Origin: Sweltsa coloradensis | Lineage: Eukaryota; Arthropoda; Insecta; Plecoptera; Chloroperlidae | Assembly (NCBI GenBank): GCA_024449915.1 | Contig: JAMZAV010005082.1 | Coordinates: 1-64,000, forward strand | Direction of reading: 5' to 3' | DNA: 64,000 nt | Shown: positions 32,979 through 44,211 of the stretch, piece by piece | How the letters are laid out: each line of letters begins with the position of its first letter | How positions within the stretch are numbered: position 1 is the first letter of the stretch | Notes under the pieces: generated by a model | Database searches by the model: none | What the model was told of the DNA's origin: nothing | The model's input: only the letters and a program-made list of their open reading frames with translations | Translations under genes and position numbers: made by a program

Positions 32979-33073
32979 TGAGAGTCACTTTGTCAACCAG
33001 GCCCTTCATCGGAATGTGATCCTCGAAATCTTCGATCAGTAGAACTTTCATGCCGTTTGCTAACTTCATGATG
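32979..33073 (-). CDS. NRDC: Nardilysin-like M16 metallopeptidase, exon a
   Basis: The 95-bp exon has acceptor TTTTTACAG (33074 side) and donor CTCA|GTAAGT (32978 side). The translation reads IMKLANGMKVLLIEDFEDH, then IPMKGLVDKVTL. The short block I-x-L-x-NG-[ML]-x-x-LLI-x-D is the conserved start of M16 family domains, ~60 residues before the zinc motif in insulysin and further away in vertebrate nardilysins because of their acidic insert. It enters with one base of a split codon and leaves in phase 1. No acidic insert is seen between exons a and b, so this protein seems to lack the long Glu/Asp tract of vertebrate nardilysin unless it lies in a missed exon. Confidence 0.85.
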
Positions 33074-33197
33074 CTGTAAAAAGGCCCGAAACTCACAAGT
33101 TAATCAACTGAATTGTGTACCAATGGTAGAACTGAATAACAAGCAAAGCAAGGATAAGTTTGGATAGATATTAAGCGAATAAATAAATAAAAAAAGT

Positions 33198-33275
<78 letters not shown>

Positions 33276-33279
33276 TAAC

Positions 33280-33315
<36 letters not shown>

Positions 33316-33318
33316 TAA
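33198..33318. repeat. (AAT)n microsatellite
   Basis: About 40 AAT/ATA triplets with three interruptions. It directly precedes the LINE 3' fragment at 33335. Confidence 0.95.
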
Positions 33319-33334
33319 TTAAAAAAACTGGGAC

Positions 33335-33765
33335 TGGAGAGATTTAGGTTTAAACTAGGAAGACAACGTTTAAGACTGAAGATGACTTGGACATATTACA
33401 AAAATGGGCAATGAGAGGATCCCGAGACGAGAATGTGAAGCGGCAGAGGAGGGGAAAAGAAAAGTTGGAAGGCCAAGAGAGGAATGGCAAAAATTAATTC
33501 AAGCCGACATTGGAAAACGAGATGGAGAATGGGAGCATGTGGCACGAGTAAAGCTGTGTGAGGATGTGTAAATTGGTGGAGAGAAAGGAGAAAGATGGTG
33601 AGGAGAACCTGATCTGGCAAGTACGTATCTACAGTTCATGCCTAAAAATGTCGGAAAAACCACCACTCACCTGACATAGTTGTGGAACTGAGTTTACAAT
33701 ATTATTGTTAATAAAAACCCGGGTTTCCAATTTGGGTCGGGTCGGAGGGATTAAAGTTTTTAGTT
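33335..33765 (+). pseudogene. 3' fragment of a second LINE family
   Basis: The plus-strand reading gives LERFRFKLGRQRL, then NERIPRRECEAAEEGKRK and VGRPREEWQKLIQADIGKR, the C-terminal GRP-x-x-x-W tail of RTE-like LINE proteins. It is only loosely related to the tail in 17.9-29.6 kb. An early stop and frame change follow near 33570. The short 3' UTR has AACCCGGGTTTCCAATT. The copy is severely 5'-truncated and opposite in strand to the other LINEs. Confidence 0.75.
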
Positions 33766-33779
33766 AATCTTTGTGTGTT

Positions 33780-36700
33780 TACCTGTATTCCCTCTTGTCT
33801 GAAATTGCTTTTCTTGGGATCCGAAGTATTCCACGTTCAACCGAGGGGAGTCAATAAGACGCCAATTTCTACTTTCCGGCTTTCTTAGGCGGTTTGTTCT
33901 TACGCTAAACGTAAAGTGTCGCCTTGCTTTGAATTTCTTTTTGTTTCGTATCTTCTTATCTTCCAGGGTTTTGATCCTTGGCTTGAGTTTGGACTCCTTC
34001 CTTGTCCTTCCTGACCCCCATGAGAAGATGAGCGAGCAGCATTAAACACGTCTGACCGACTTTTACTCGTCTCGTTGTAACTGATTGAAAGGATCGGAAA
34101 TCTCGAGCGAAGAATTCGAATTAGTGCGTTTCATCGTGATCGAGATATGAATTGTCAGATGAAACGTTAACATACTTTCAGAATTTAGATCATAGGTTTA
34201 AATTTTGTTTGTGCTGGGACGGATCGGTTTTCAAATCGGGGTCGTGAACAAATTCACTCTACAACGAGTCGGAGGTCTCTGAAATGAGAGGTTCGAATGT
34301 GTTTCTAAATTTTTGGGTAGTACCATTCAAGATGGCAACTTGCCAATATTCTTTGCTATCATTGATAATTTCATCTTTATCTGAGGTGACCGATACTTTT
34401 GAACTTTAGGAAAAAGCTCATTTCAATTGTTTTTTTCATTAAACTCGAGCCAATATTAAGCATCCAATAAATTTCATTGTTACCTGCGGGTTTAAATTCA
34501 AGGGTTTAAAATAAACGAGGGCGTCACTACAGACATTCCCGTATTTTCATTGTTTTGGGCCCGAGACATTTCTGGGGTCTTTTGCGCATGTTTTCTGCGC
34601 ACGGGACTATTCCCTTTCTTATACCCGAAACATGATTGGTTTTCAATGTTATGTTTCAATATACAATATTGACATCATTGAAGCTAATGTCTGTTGTTTG
34701 GTTAAGCTTGCAATGTACCATTTTGAACTTCTTCGATGTGCCCTTCAACAGGTCGACATTGCTCAACGATCCTTGAGAGTTTTTCATGTTTGCGTCTCTT
34801 AGAAAACTCAAAAATCATGTATCTTCCACTATTATCACCAATGACGTTTATATCTTTGTGTGGCCCGTTACACTTAAAACTTCCCACAACGGCCACAACG
34901 AATGATAATGTAACTTCATTGGGTTAGTGGGGTACTCTTGTCTTCACGCGTATAAACCCAAGATTTCCACTGCTGAAATCCAATGATTTACATTCACTCA
35001 CATCCTTGAACTCCCTTCTTGTGCAACGGTACTTTTGGCTGGTCAACATACCCTTAGCATTTTTGCGTTGTCCCTCCAAGTGGTACGACTCCTCTTCGTC
35101 GAACTAAACATCAATTAGAACTATCAGAGTCATATGGTTGAGTTTTGCGGAATCTTGTCTTATTGACGAGACGGCGAAGAGTGGTCTACACCGAATGATG
35201 CTTTCACTATCCACATTAATATCTACTTTCTCGTGAAGTATTTCGGATTCACTCAGACTTGAGCTAAGACGCGTCGGTAAATCCACGAAGCGTCGCCTTT
35301 CTTTGCGCTTACCACATATACTGTCGATGAATTTTTTCGCGTCGAAAACCCATTGAAGGCATAATGTGCATACCTGATTTACAGCAAGAAAATGACATTG
35401 TCTTGGTTGTCTCAAATTTTGGAACTACTATTATAACTCATTTTAAAACCGATTTCAAAGGTATTTCTCCTGTGTTATTCTTTCAGAAGGCATCCTTCCA
35501 GCTTTTTAACGGAATTCCGCTGGAATTTTTCTTCACAGGAAGTAATGCTACTACTGCCCGTTCCCTAGACTTCTAAGACGGGGTAAGCCAAGTCATATTG
35601 ATCTCTCTCATCAAAATTATTTAAATAGGGGCGATCAGAGTCTCGTAACGAAATAAGCTGTTTGCTTCTAGAATCATCCGCATGATTCGTTTTTATTAAT
35701 GCGAGGGGGCATTTACATGATTTGTCAATCCATGGAGCATACGGTTGTGTTTCCGTTGCTTAATCTCAGAACATCCGACTAAAACTAAGAACGGCGAGTA
35801 AGGGTGGTACGGTACTTTGCGTTGATTATAAACTTCGTCGTTGCAAATACTTGTCATCCGGAATCAAGCAAGCTGTTGATGAATCTGTTTCAGTGTCCTC
35901 ACTTTCAGAAGATAGTCTTCTGAGTGTTTCGGGATCGGGGTTAAGTTTCAGGTTTTGAAAACTAATAGGTCTCGATTCATCCTCCTAAGGGAAACGGCAT
36001 CACGGCTTTCTTTTTTACATCTACCCCACTTAAAACATCTAAGCTACTTCCCCTATTTCACCGTAGTAATCTGAAGTTTTAACTGGGTGCACAGAAAATG
36101 GTCGATTTGATTTCCGTTCAAGATGCAAACCTTTGTTTGATTTTGAATCATCTAAATCATGTTGATGATCTTGTGTCAGTTCATTTTCATATTCAATGAC
36201 GAAGTACATAAGCCGTATAAATTGTACTTGGAGTATCTGAACAAAACGATTTCACGTGTGATATCTTTCTCTCTAAACAAATCCCATTATTGTCCAAATC
36301 CGTGCCATACAGAACGTCTTACTCCTTTTTCTTGCAATTTCAAGTGAGGAAGGCCATAATTCCTTATAAACAATACTTTGGGGAAACGCCGATCGGGGTT
36401 TAATGTCGGAAGATTTTCGTTCAAGGCAAAGGGTCCATCATACAAATTGAATCATTGATCCACTTAGCAACTCTTTGCCGGGTTTATTTCGCACAAAAAA
36501 TCCATAGAAGAAGGGCCATAAATTAGAATATACGGTGCTCGGAGTATCTGTAAGCTGTGATATTATCTCTGATTTCTTCCTTTCAAGATGTATGCTGTCA
36601 ATACTACAAACATCGTAAATAGAACTCGAACTATCTTTCTCAACTGAATTCACTTTATCTTCATCACGTGGCATAGCTGGTTTTTAAAAGTAAATGTTTT

Positions 36701-38077
36701 GGTTGTATCCGGTGAGAAGCAAAGGTGTAATTTTTTTTCCTAGACGGGTGCCCACTTTCAGTGATGTAAGGGATTCAGATTGTTCGTCACTACTAATTTT
36801 ACTAAAACTCGGTAGAAGTTTTGAACGTGATTTACTAGCGTACGAAAGTGGTTTCGTGAGAATGATGATTGTGAAGGTTTTGGAAGCCTTAACTGATCGA
36901 ACCGTCCTCACGAATCCCACGTTTGCCCTTCGTGGTAGCTTTGACATTACGTGAAAGATACCTTCCCCTCTCTCTCATCTGGATACTTAAGTCTCCATCC
37001 ACTTTCATTTCAAAGACGGACCTTGGGTAGTTTTCCCCACTAGATTTCTGTATTCGCGGGGGGACAAAACTCACACTACATGACAAAGTACTGTTACACT
37101 ACAATAAGAATTCGGACTCATTCGAACCAGGTTCGTCCCAAACTTGATGTGTGTATCGACCTGAAGGGAAAAACTCTCTTCTCTACGAATTTTTCTCGAG
37201 GTAAATCCACCCTTTCTGCATAACCCCTCGAAATGGGTTTTTTTCAACGTCGCGCGAAACACAAAGGTCAAACCTTCCTCCGTATCCACTAGATGGACTT
37301 TTCGATGGTGCCCGTAAACCTTTATCAGAGAAACAATCGACTCATATCTCTTCTGCCATCTGGATCGTTGACGCAAATCTTTTTCTCCTGCAATGGCTTC
37401 ATCCTTCAAACATAAATCTCTAAAAAAACTCACGGCCTTTTCTCGTATGAACACCATCTAGATATACAGATTCTTTTCCATTTAATGTTTCTTTTCTCTG
37501 GGCGTCCAGTGTGGATCAGGTCGGGACTCAGTTTGAGGAGTCAACATCCTCAGTGATCTTTCGACCTTTTTCCAACTTATCCAGTTTTCTCAAATGTAAG
37601 AAATGCTCTGCTGTTTTAGCTTTATATTTCCAACTGTTGTTAGCACCTTGCTGAAAAAGGAAAATACCGTGAAGAGACGTTGCCCCTTTCGTCAGAAACT
37701 TCTCAAATTTGCACTTCCCGATGCATCAAAAAACTCATCCTCCCACTGTCGGAGAGCAGCTCCCCAGGATCGATATAATTTCTTGTAAAGCAATTGGCAT
37801 CAGTTTGGCGCTTGGAAATACCTCGTTCGTTGTCGACCTTCATCCAGCTCAATTCTTTCACGCGTCTTTAGATCATGAGACGTACTACCCTCATCTTGGG
37901 TTGTGCTATCTACCTCACCCGGAACTTGGTGTCTTCCTCTTGGCGTTCTCGGGAGATGAGGTCCACTTCCGGCGAGATGTGGCCCCCGCTCTTTTGGGTA
38001 TTTGAACTGGGTGCTCGCCAAGGTGCTGATTCTTCATCAAACTCTTCCTCATAGAAATCCTCATCGTCAGGGTACAT
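33780..38077 (-). pseudogene. Long unrecognised coding region with many frame breaks
   Basis: Open minus-strand segments overlap end to end in different frames, as expected of one reading frame with single-base indels: 38077-37910, 37457-37071, 37086-36889, 36947-36684, 36674-36438, 35415-35104 and 34896-34702. Fragments also occur at 35700-36200 and 33830-34100. The start is acidic (MYPDDEDFYEEEFDEESAPW). Later come RSRWQKRYESIVSLIKVYG and GFTSRKIRREESFSLQVD. Further on the region is Ser/Asp/Glu-rich (SSESEDTETDSS) and Lys/Arg-rich. In-frame sequence before the ATG (SPAYIFRK) preceded by TTTAG suggests an upstream exon. I do not recognise the family. It lies upstream of nardilysin exon a on the same strand. 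It could be a neighbouring host gene or a domesticated mobile-element protein. Confidence 0.5.
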
Positions 38078-38164
38078 TTTGCGAAAGATATAAGCAGGAC
38101 TAAATACGTCTATTTGTAAGATTTCTCGTTTTTCCTGAAAAAAACGAAACGATTTTTGGTTTTT

Positions 38165-38430
38165 TATGGATTAAGGGCGCGTCAACCTTTAAGGTCATAA
38201 TGCGCCACTCTACCTGGGGGATATGGGAGGAGGGGCCCATGCTGGTCAGAACCAGCCACGGGTAGGGAGAGGGAGGAGGGGTTCTTACGTCACGGTCGTC
38301 ATTGTCTTTGTCATCGTTCATGGTGTCTTTTGTCGTCGTCGTGGAGGTCGTCAAGGGAAGGGGAAAAGTTCTCGACGACGATTGCCAGAGCTCGCCTCTA
38401 GTTTGGGGGAGTAAAAACTACCCTTGATTA
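38165..38430. repeat. E-type Helitron fragment with G/C-richer repeat
   Basis: It opens with GCGCGTCAACC and TCATAATGCGCCACTCTA, words found in the palindromic E elements (51440, 55260). It continues with a ~200-bp segment that is the inverse of 13128-13345, including TGGTCAGAACCAGCCACGG. No complete termini. Confidence 0.6.
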
Positions 38431-38929
38431 CTATTTGATGTTTGCGGGGTGGACTTTTTCTCTTGAATCGCCTTTTAGTAGTGATTTGAAAATTTTTAGC
38501 TATAAAGTGTAATGCCCCAATTTGTGTGTTAGTTTACTGGCCAAGCACGTAGGCTAGATATCCCGTTTTTGCTTTTTTGACTACTGTTAAGCCTCAGTTA
38601 CACGGTTCAATATTTCGTTCAAAATGAATTTGGATTCAAGGAAAAAAAATCAATGGAAAGAAGGTAAACCTATTGTTGCATTTTATTATTTTTCCACATA
38701 TTCATTGTGTTAAATTTTTCTTTAATTCAATTAATCTTGAACAATACAATGAATCGTCTAATTAAGGCTTTAAGAAAATCAGTTTTTTAAAGCCCTTGGC
38801 CTATTCGCATGCTTTTAAATAACTACTAAACAATTAAAATGCAGGCTAACATTTGTATGCTATTAAAATCTCATAATTCTTAAGAATGATAAGGCCTATA
38901 CGTTTTAATAGGTAAGAGTTAATTAGACG
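38431..38929. other. Intergenic or intronic sequence, no gene seen
   Basis: AT-rich unique sequence. No ORF or repeat boundary noticed. Confidence 0.45.
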
Positions 38930-39115
38930 ATTGAGCGCAGCGAATGAGGTTACGCCACTTGAACGGTCTTCGTTGTGACAATGTAGGCCTATGTCTGTCT
39001 ATCAGTCTGTAAAATGTTTGTTCGATGCCTAAAGGGCCCAACGGACAATTAGATTAGCTGAAATATAAAACACACATCCGTGACCAGTGAATTTAGAACT
39101 AATATTAAAATAAAA
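38930..39115 (+). mobile_element. Helitron-like family F, 5' fragment
   Basis: It starts TTAGACGATTGAGCGCAGCG, then GAACGGTCTTCG and AATTAGATTAGCTGAAAT. This matches the 5' parts at 9883 and 15985 but ends after ~185 bp. Confidence 0.65.
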
Positions 39116-39169
39116 AAACTTTTAGAGCAGGTGAGGTTAATAATGTGATGATTAGTTGGACTATACACT

Positions 39170-39730
39170 GCTCTTTTAATAAAGAAAACTATGTAGGGAA
39201 CGATATTTCGACGACTATTCAGTCGTCTTCAACGGGTTTAATCACATTGACAAATTACAACTGTAAGAAAAAACGAAATCCAAAAAATTTAAACAAATAC
39301 ATACTGCCATCTCAATTTCACAAGAAAAAATCATGCCTACCATCTTATAAAAATGAAATCAGTTATGTTGCCAACTGACAATTAAGATTTTTAAAAAAAA
39401 TTTATAAGCTGACTGACTGACTTTAGCTTGGAACAAAAACCTTTCCAGGTAGAAGGAAAGCCAATATTAGGAGTACTAATGACGTTGTTCTTCACAGCCA
39501 TAAAAGGGCCCACTCTTTTAAACGATGTTTATGCAGATTAGTTTCATGCAGAATGATATAGGATCGTTCCAATTCACATAATGAGGGTTCTTATAAAATG
39601 TTCTGCTAGTCTTGAGGAACAAACTTTATGTTGCGCCACATTATCATAATACCGGTATGTTCTTTTATCCTGACCTCCAGTGGTCTCTTGGTCTCACCAA
39701 TGTAAATATCACCACCCTTGACATGGTATC
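39170..39730 (-). pseudogene. Penelope-like element, GIY-YIG endonuclease end
   Basis: The minus strand at about 39715-39640 reads GGDIYIGETKRPLEVRIKEH, the core of the GIY-YIG domain fused to reverse transcriptase in Penelope-like elements. Further on (39560-39430), in broken frames, are HETNLHKHRLKEWAL and the typical final block NNVISTPNIGFPSTWKGF. 39190-39260 holds the AAGACGACTGAATAGTCGTC-type sequence common after such genes. No RT part remains, so this is only the 3' end. A second TTCGACGACTTATGTCGCC-like trace is at 61090. Confidence 0.8.
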
Positions 39731-39764
39731 GAGACATTTAATTGGTGAGACCAAGTGGTCTCGG

Positions 39765-39836
39765 TGGTCTAGTTGGCTAAGGCGCCTACCTGGTTTGTGG
39801 GAGACTCGGGTTCGAACCCCGATCGGGATGGGTTTT
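39765..39836 (+). pseudogene. tRNA-like sequence
   Basis: A-box TGGTCTAGTTGGCTAAGG and a perfect B-box GGTTCGAACCC with T-arm stem TCGGG/CCCGA are present. The anticodon arm CCTAC-CTGGTTT-GTGGG puts GGT at the anticodon position but has a pyrimidine at position 37. The acceptor ends do not pair, so it is a pseudogene or SINE head. Related tRNA-like modules sit inside E-type Helitron copies at 13455 and 55386. Confidence 0.6.
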
Positions 39837-40564
39837 TTTTTGAACTTCTAAATTGTATTAAATATTATGTATAATAATTGTTGGGAACCAATTTAGTCAC
39901 AAGCGAATTATCTACCAGGCTAGAAATTTGTAGTGCATATTTTTTAATGTTCATCCAGTTTCAATGTGCATATACGAACTTTAAGAACTTTACAAATTAT
40001 AGGCCCACCCGCCGCAGTTCTGCATCAAAGCGACAGCTGCATCCTTGTAGATTTCACTTACTTTAATTAAACAGGACTCCTTCCCACATCAGACTAAATC
40101 GCATTGTGCATCACTGAAACGATTCAAACACACGTAATTTCGTTCTTTGATATGGGTCCAGTTTTTCTCTATGCTGCTCAAATTATGGTAAAGTTGAACC
40201 TATAATTTGTTTTAAACGTCCTTGTGAAAAATGACTGCTTCCGAAAAAAATAGAGTTTCCACTGCCTTCTTGGTGACACGTCATGTGCTAGCCCAAGGTC
40301 CACTAAATCTCACAGTGGACTTTCGGGGAACCTTCGGCGAGCCTGTGGAAATTTTTTCTAGCCACGGTCATCCTTTAACCGGTTGGTTTATTTAGAAAAT
40401 TTATTCTAAATAGTATTAAGAATCAATTTCTCCATCCTTTTATAATATTATTATAAAAAGATAGATTCTTATAATTTTTCCCGTCCCCCAAAAATTTTGG
40501 GGTTAATTACGTTTGAGAAGGTTTTATTAAGTCTAGTTAAAAAATGAATGAAAAATTCCCCAAG

Positions 40565-41205
40565 TCTACCCCTTAGTCACATACTGATTTTCAGTGGGGG
40601 GCATTAATTGTAAAGCCAACCAAGTCAACCATTTAGGCGCTGACACCATCGACGAGCGAACAAAGACCCACTAGAGAACGCTAATTCGAACAACCTTAGA
40701 ATACCTTAGAGGTGCCTCGTTGCTGGACGTGTCCAAAGTCATCTTTTCATATATCTCATCAAGAATTATTATGGACGTTCATGGGGATGGAATAGTCGCG
40801 AATAAAACCACGCGAAATAATAGTTTTTTCGTGATATCTCGAGAACGATGCAAATATCTAAAAAATGATTCTAGACCGAATTGTGGTTTTGTTAAAACAA
40901 AATAAAACAAAAAAAATATTGTAATGTGATGGTTATTAGTTTTTTTATTAGAATTTTAATTAATTAAATGCATATCTTAAAATTTTTTTTTCTTGCATTG
41001 CATTTTTCTAACAAAACCGCTATTCGGTCTTAAATCAGTTTTTAGATATTTTCCATCGTTCTCGAGATATCACGAAAAAATTTAATTTCGCGTGGTTTTA
41101 ATTTCGCGACTATCCCATCCTCTTAAGTACTTCTGCCTAAAGCGGGAAGTGAACCCTGAACCTTCTGCATTGGAAGCAGAGCATATGTTCACAAGACCAA
41201 AGAGC
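40565..41205 (-). repeat. tRNA-derived SINE, copy 3, interrupted
   Basis: The left part (40565-40740) matches the 3' body of copy 2 (ACTGATTTTCAGTGGGGG, ATCGACGAGCGA). The right part (41130-41205) matches its tRNA head (CTTCTGCATTGGAAGCAGA). The middle is replaced by the TIR element 40785-41120 and ~40 bp of flank. Confidence 0.75.
40785..41120. mobile_element. MITE with ~125-bp TIRs, inside the SINE
   Basis: It starts GGATGGAATAGTCGCGAAT and ends ATTTCGCGACTATCCCATCC, the inverse. The arms include CCACGCGAAAT and TCTCGAGAACGATG. It is 336 bp with an AT-rich centre and no ORF. It interrupts SINE copy 3. Confidence 0.85.
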
Positions 41206-41252
41206 AAACACACCTCCGTGGCACGAAAGCCAGTTACCAACGTTAGCCTCCA

Positions 41253-41978
41253 TGGGATAGTCGCGAAAATTTAAAAACCCCACGAAATTACAGTTATTTC
41301 GGACATCTCGATAACGATGCAAAATATCTAAAAACGCATTTTAAACCGCTATGTGGTTTTGTTAGAACAATATAATGCAAGAAAAATATTCAAATTTAAT
41401 AAACGGTGCGGTTTGTGAGTCAATATACCTATTTGAAACTTTTTGGGGAACCTTTTCCTGCTTCCAGTTGTCATCTGATCGATATGCAATTTTGGTCATT
41501 GTCCCAAACCCAAAGGGGATGGCACTCTTCTTTAGAGAAAGATTACTAAAAACATCATTGCTCAATACACACAAATAAATTCCGAAAATTACCAATTTTT
41601 TGATTTTACAAAAATCCCAAAATCCTAAAAATCCATTTTTTTTCTTTCGACTTTTGTGTGATGGTTAAAATAAATGTGCTTCTATTGAAGACTGTATGAC
41701 CATAACATGTGTGCAAAGTGTGGTAACAATCTGATAGAAACTGGGTTCAGGGAAAAGTTCCAGAAAAAAATCCCTGGTATTGCAGACTCTTAAATTAATT
41801 AAAATTCTAATAAACAACATGATTACCATCATTTTAAAATATTTTTTCGTACTGGCTATAGTTCTCACAAAACCACAAAGCGGTCTAGAATCAGTTTTAA
41901 GATATTTTGCATCGTTCTCGAGATATCACGAAAAAACTGAAATTTTGCGTGGTTTTGATTTCGCGACTATTCCATCCG
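41253..41978. mobile_element. Related TIR element, longer internal region
   Basis: The left arm 41253-41395 (GGGATAGTCGCGAAAA ... TGTGGTTTTGTTAGAAC) is inverted at 41855-41978 (CACAAAACCACAAAGCGG ... TTCGCGACTATTCCATCC). The ~460-bp centre has no transposase. It shares its ends with the 40785 element, so one family shows at least two internal forms. Confidence 0.8.
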
Positions 41979-42529
41979 TCATCGGCTCATTCTACGCGCT
42001 TTCAAATTTCTCAGACATGTTTAGTCGCATCTATTTATGATTTAATATAATAATTGTGTAAAAAATCAGTTATGAAGGCATCTATCTAAGCACTTTTCCA
42101 TTTATTGATTATAGAAAATACACTACAAAAGTTGTGACTAGGTGCATAGATTCTAAATGCGAGTTGAGTAAGGTAGCATGCACAGGAGTAGGTCTACCTA
42201 TAATATTGGAGCCGTGCGGTCTCCACTGATCGACTCACAATAAAATTTCGTCGAACTTGAGTGAAATACTTTCTTCTTTTTAATTTGTGTTAAAGTGTTT
42301 TTATAATATTCCTAAGTCCGGAAAATACGCAAATTAAACTTCAGTTTAGAATTTTATTTATTTTGAATTAAAAAATTGAAATTGTAAAAAAGTACATAGC
42401 ACAAGTTCTCATAATAACATTTATCTACAAAAAATATTTACCAAAATTGTGCGTTAATTAATGTTAAACTGCCGAAGAAATTTAAAGTATGCCTATGTGT
42501 TGCCATTTTTTAAGTCATTTATGCTATTA
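41979..42529. other. No gene recognised
   Basis: AT-rich sequence with no repeats or domains that I can support. Confidence 0.45.
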
Positions 42530-42700
42530 CCTAGGGAAAAACGCCACCAAAGTCGTTGTTAGACGAGTGGGCGAGTCATGTGTTGAGTACCCGGGAACAT
42601 TTACGCATTTGATGGTTAAAATGATAGTTGTGTTTCGTTGGTGGGTCTACAAGGGCTCGTCAACTGTAAGGTCATAATGCGCCACTGTAGCTTATGACTG
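42530..42700 (-). mobile_element. E-type Helitron 3' fragment
   Basis: It begins with the inverse 3' end CTAGGGAAAAACGCC, then AGTCGTTGTTAGACGAGTGG and TGTTGAGTACCCGGGAACAT, and reaches TCGTCAACTGTAAGGTCATA. It is one half of the palindromic derivative seen at 51304-51583. Confidence 0.65.
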
Positions 42701-42807
42701 AAAGAAGTGAGAAAATATGATTTTATCTATTTAGAGTGTAAATTGCAATATAGGAGTGTACATTAGCTTGTCCCTTTTTGTATATCTTTATGTCTTCTTT
42801 TATATCA

Positions 42808-43230
42808 TTGGATGAGCGAAGCGAAGACTTCAAACACTGAACCCCCCCCCCCCCCCAAACAATTTAGCTCAAGGTGTTTTTTTTAGTTTGTTTGTGTCTC
42901 TGTCTGCTTGGGTTTGCGCTCTAACGGTCAAACGGCATATGCGATTTTTATAAAATTGGAGGGGACCTTTGAAATCTCTGAACTTATACCTGCCACGTTT
43001 TTGGGGATAATCGAAGAAATATTTCTCATGAATATCGTACCTTTTACGATTTTTTTCGCGTGATATTCTAGCCGATTCCCGACCGAATAAGTGGGGCTAC
43101 AACGTCATATTTTCCATGGACATTAAGAATATGGTGATGTAGTACCTTTGAAGAAAAATTGGAAAGTTGGCCAGAAATCAAATTTAAAAAAAAGGTTTAA
43201 CGCGACTCAAAGCGTTTGCGAGCGGCCTAG
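42808..43230 (+). mobile_element. Helitron-like element, family D
   Basis: It starts TTGGATGAGCGAAGCGAAGA and ends GTTTGCGAGCGGCCTAG, followed by T. The body words AACGGCATATGCGAT and GAACTTATACCTGCCACG are shared with the other D copies. It is shorter than 43541-44106 because the middle is deleted. Confidence 0.75.
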
Positions 43231-43249
43231 TATGTAAATACAGGGTCAC

Positions 43250-43524
43250 GTTTCATTACCAATTGGTATATTATGGTGATGTAGTACCTTTTGAAAAAAA
43301 AGTTTTGGGAAAAATTAGCCTGAATCCATTAGAAATTAAGGTTTTAATATATTTTTTTGGAGTATAATTTTAATGACACTTAAAAAAGTAAAAATAGGGA
43401 AACTTGGGCAACAATCACCTACAATGCGTTCAAAAAGCACTTGTAAAAGTAAAAATCCCACGCAACCTGAAAAATTAAAAGCTCTCCATGAAAAGCGAAC
43501 TAAAGAAGTTCGCGAAGCGGCCTA
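43250..43524 (+). mobile_element. Helitron-like family D, 3' fragment
   Basis: Contains ATGGTGATGTAGTACCTTTT, CAATCACCTACAATGCGTTC and an altered end GTTCGCGAAGCGGCCTAA. It lies between two fuller D copies in the same orientation. Confidence 0.65.
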
Positions 43525-43540
43525 AAGCACAAATTGTTTT

Positions 43541-44106
43541 TTGGATGATCGAAGCGAAGACCTCAATTTCACCGACCCCCAAAGAATTTAGCTCGGGTGT
43601 TTTTTTTTTTTTTTCAGCCGTCTGTCTGTCTGTTTGCTCTCTAACTTACAGGGCAAAAGGCATATGCGATCTTGATGAAAATTTGACACGACCTTCGTTT
43701 TCTCTGAACTTAGACTTGCCACGTTTTTGGGTATAATCGAAGAAATATTTCTCACGAATATCGTACTTTTACGGGTTTTTTCGATTTTGAATGGGATATT
43801 TTCGTGATATTTGGGCCGATTCTGACTAAACGGGTGGGGCTACAAAGTTAATTTTTTACATGGACATTGAGGTAATGGTGATGAATTGCCTTTTGAAAGA
43901 AAATTAACGTTGAAAAAGTTTGCAAGAATCCGAAGAATAAAGGTTTAAATATAAGTTTTGGAAGTATATAATAACAAGTAACAAGTAACAATAGAAACTT
44001 GACATGAATCACCTACAATGCGTTCAAAAACCCCACGCAAACTAAAAACTTACAAAAAAGCTTATCCATCAACGCGACTAAAAAAAGCGTTCGCGAAGCA
44101 GCCTAG
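43541..44106 (+). mobile_element. Helitron-like element, family D, near complete
   Basis: It starts TTGGATGATCGAAGCGAAGA and ends GCGTTCGCGAAGCAGCCTAG, followed by T. Before the end, CTTATCCATCAACGCG is the diverged inverse tip. The body has GACATTTGGG-type words and ACAATAGAAACTTGAC. 566 bp, no ORF. Confidence 0.8.
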
Positions 44107-44211
44107 TGGTATAAAATTGAAGTTGCCTTCCTCCATAACCCCCCCCCCCCCCTCCCCCAACCAGCCAGGCCTACTGATTTCTCAGAAGTGGGTGGTTGCC
44201 ACGTGCCTCCA

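Noticed and set aside
39765..39836. Functional tRNA-Thr gene
   Set aside because: Position 37 is a pyrimidine and the acceptor stem does not form; the same module recurs in Helitron copies.
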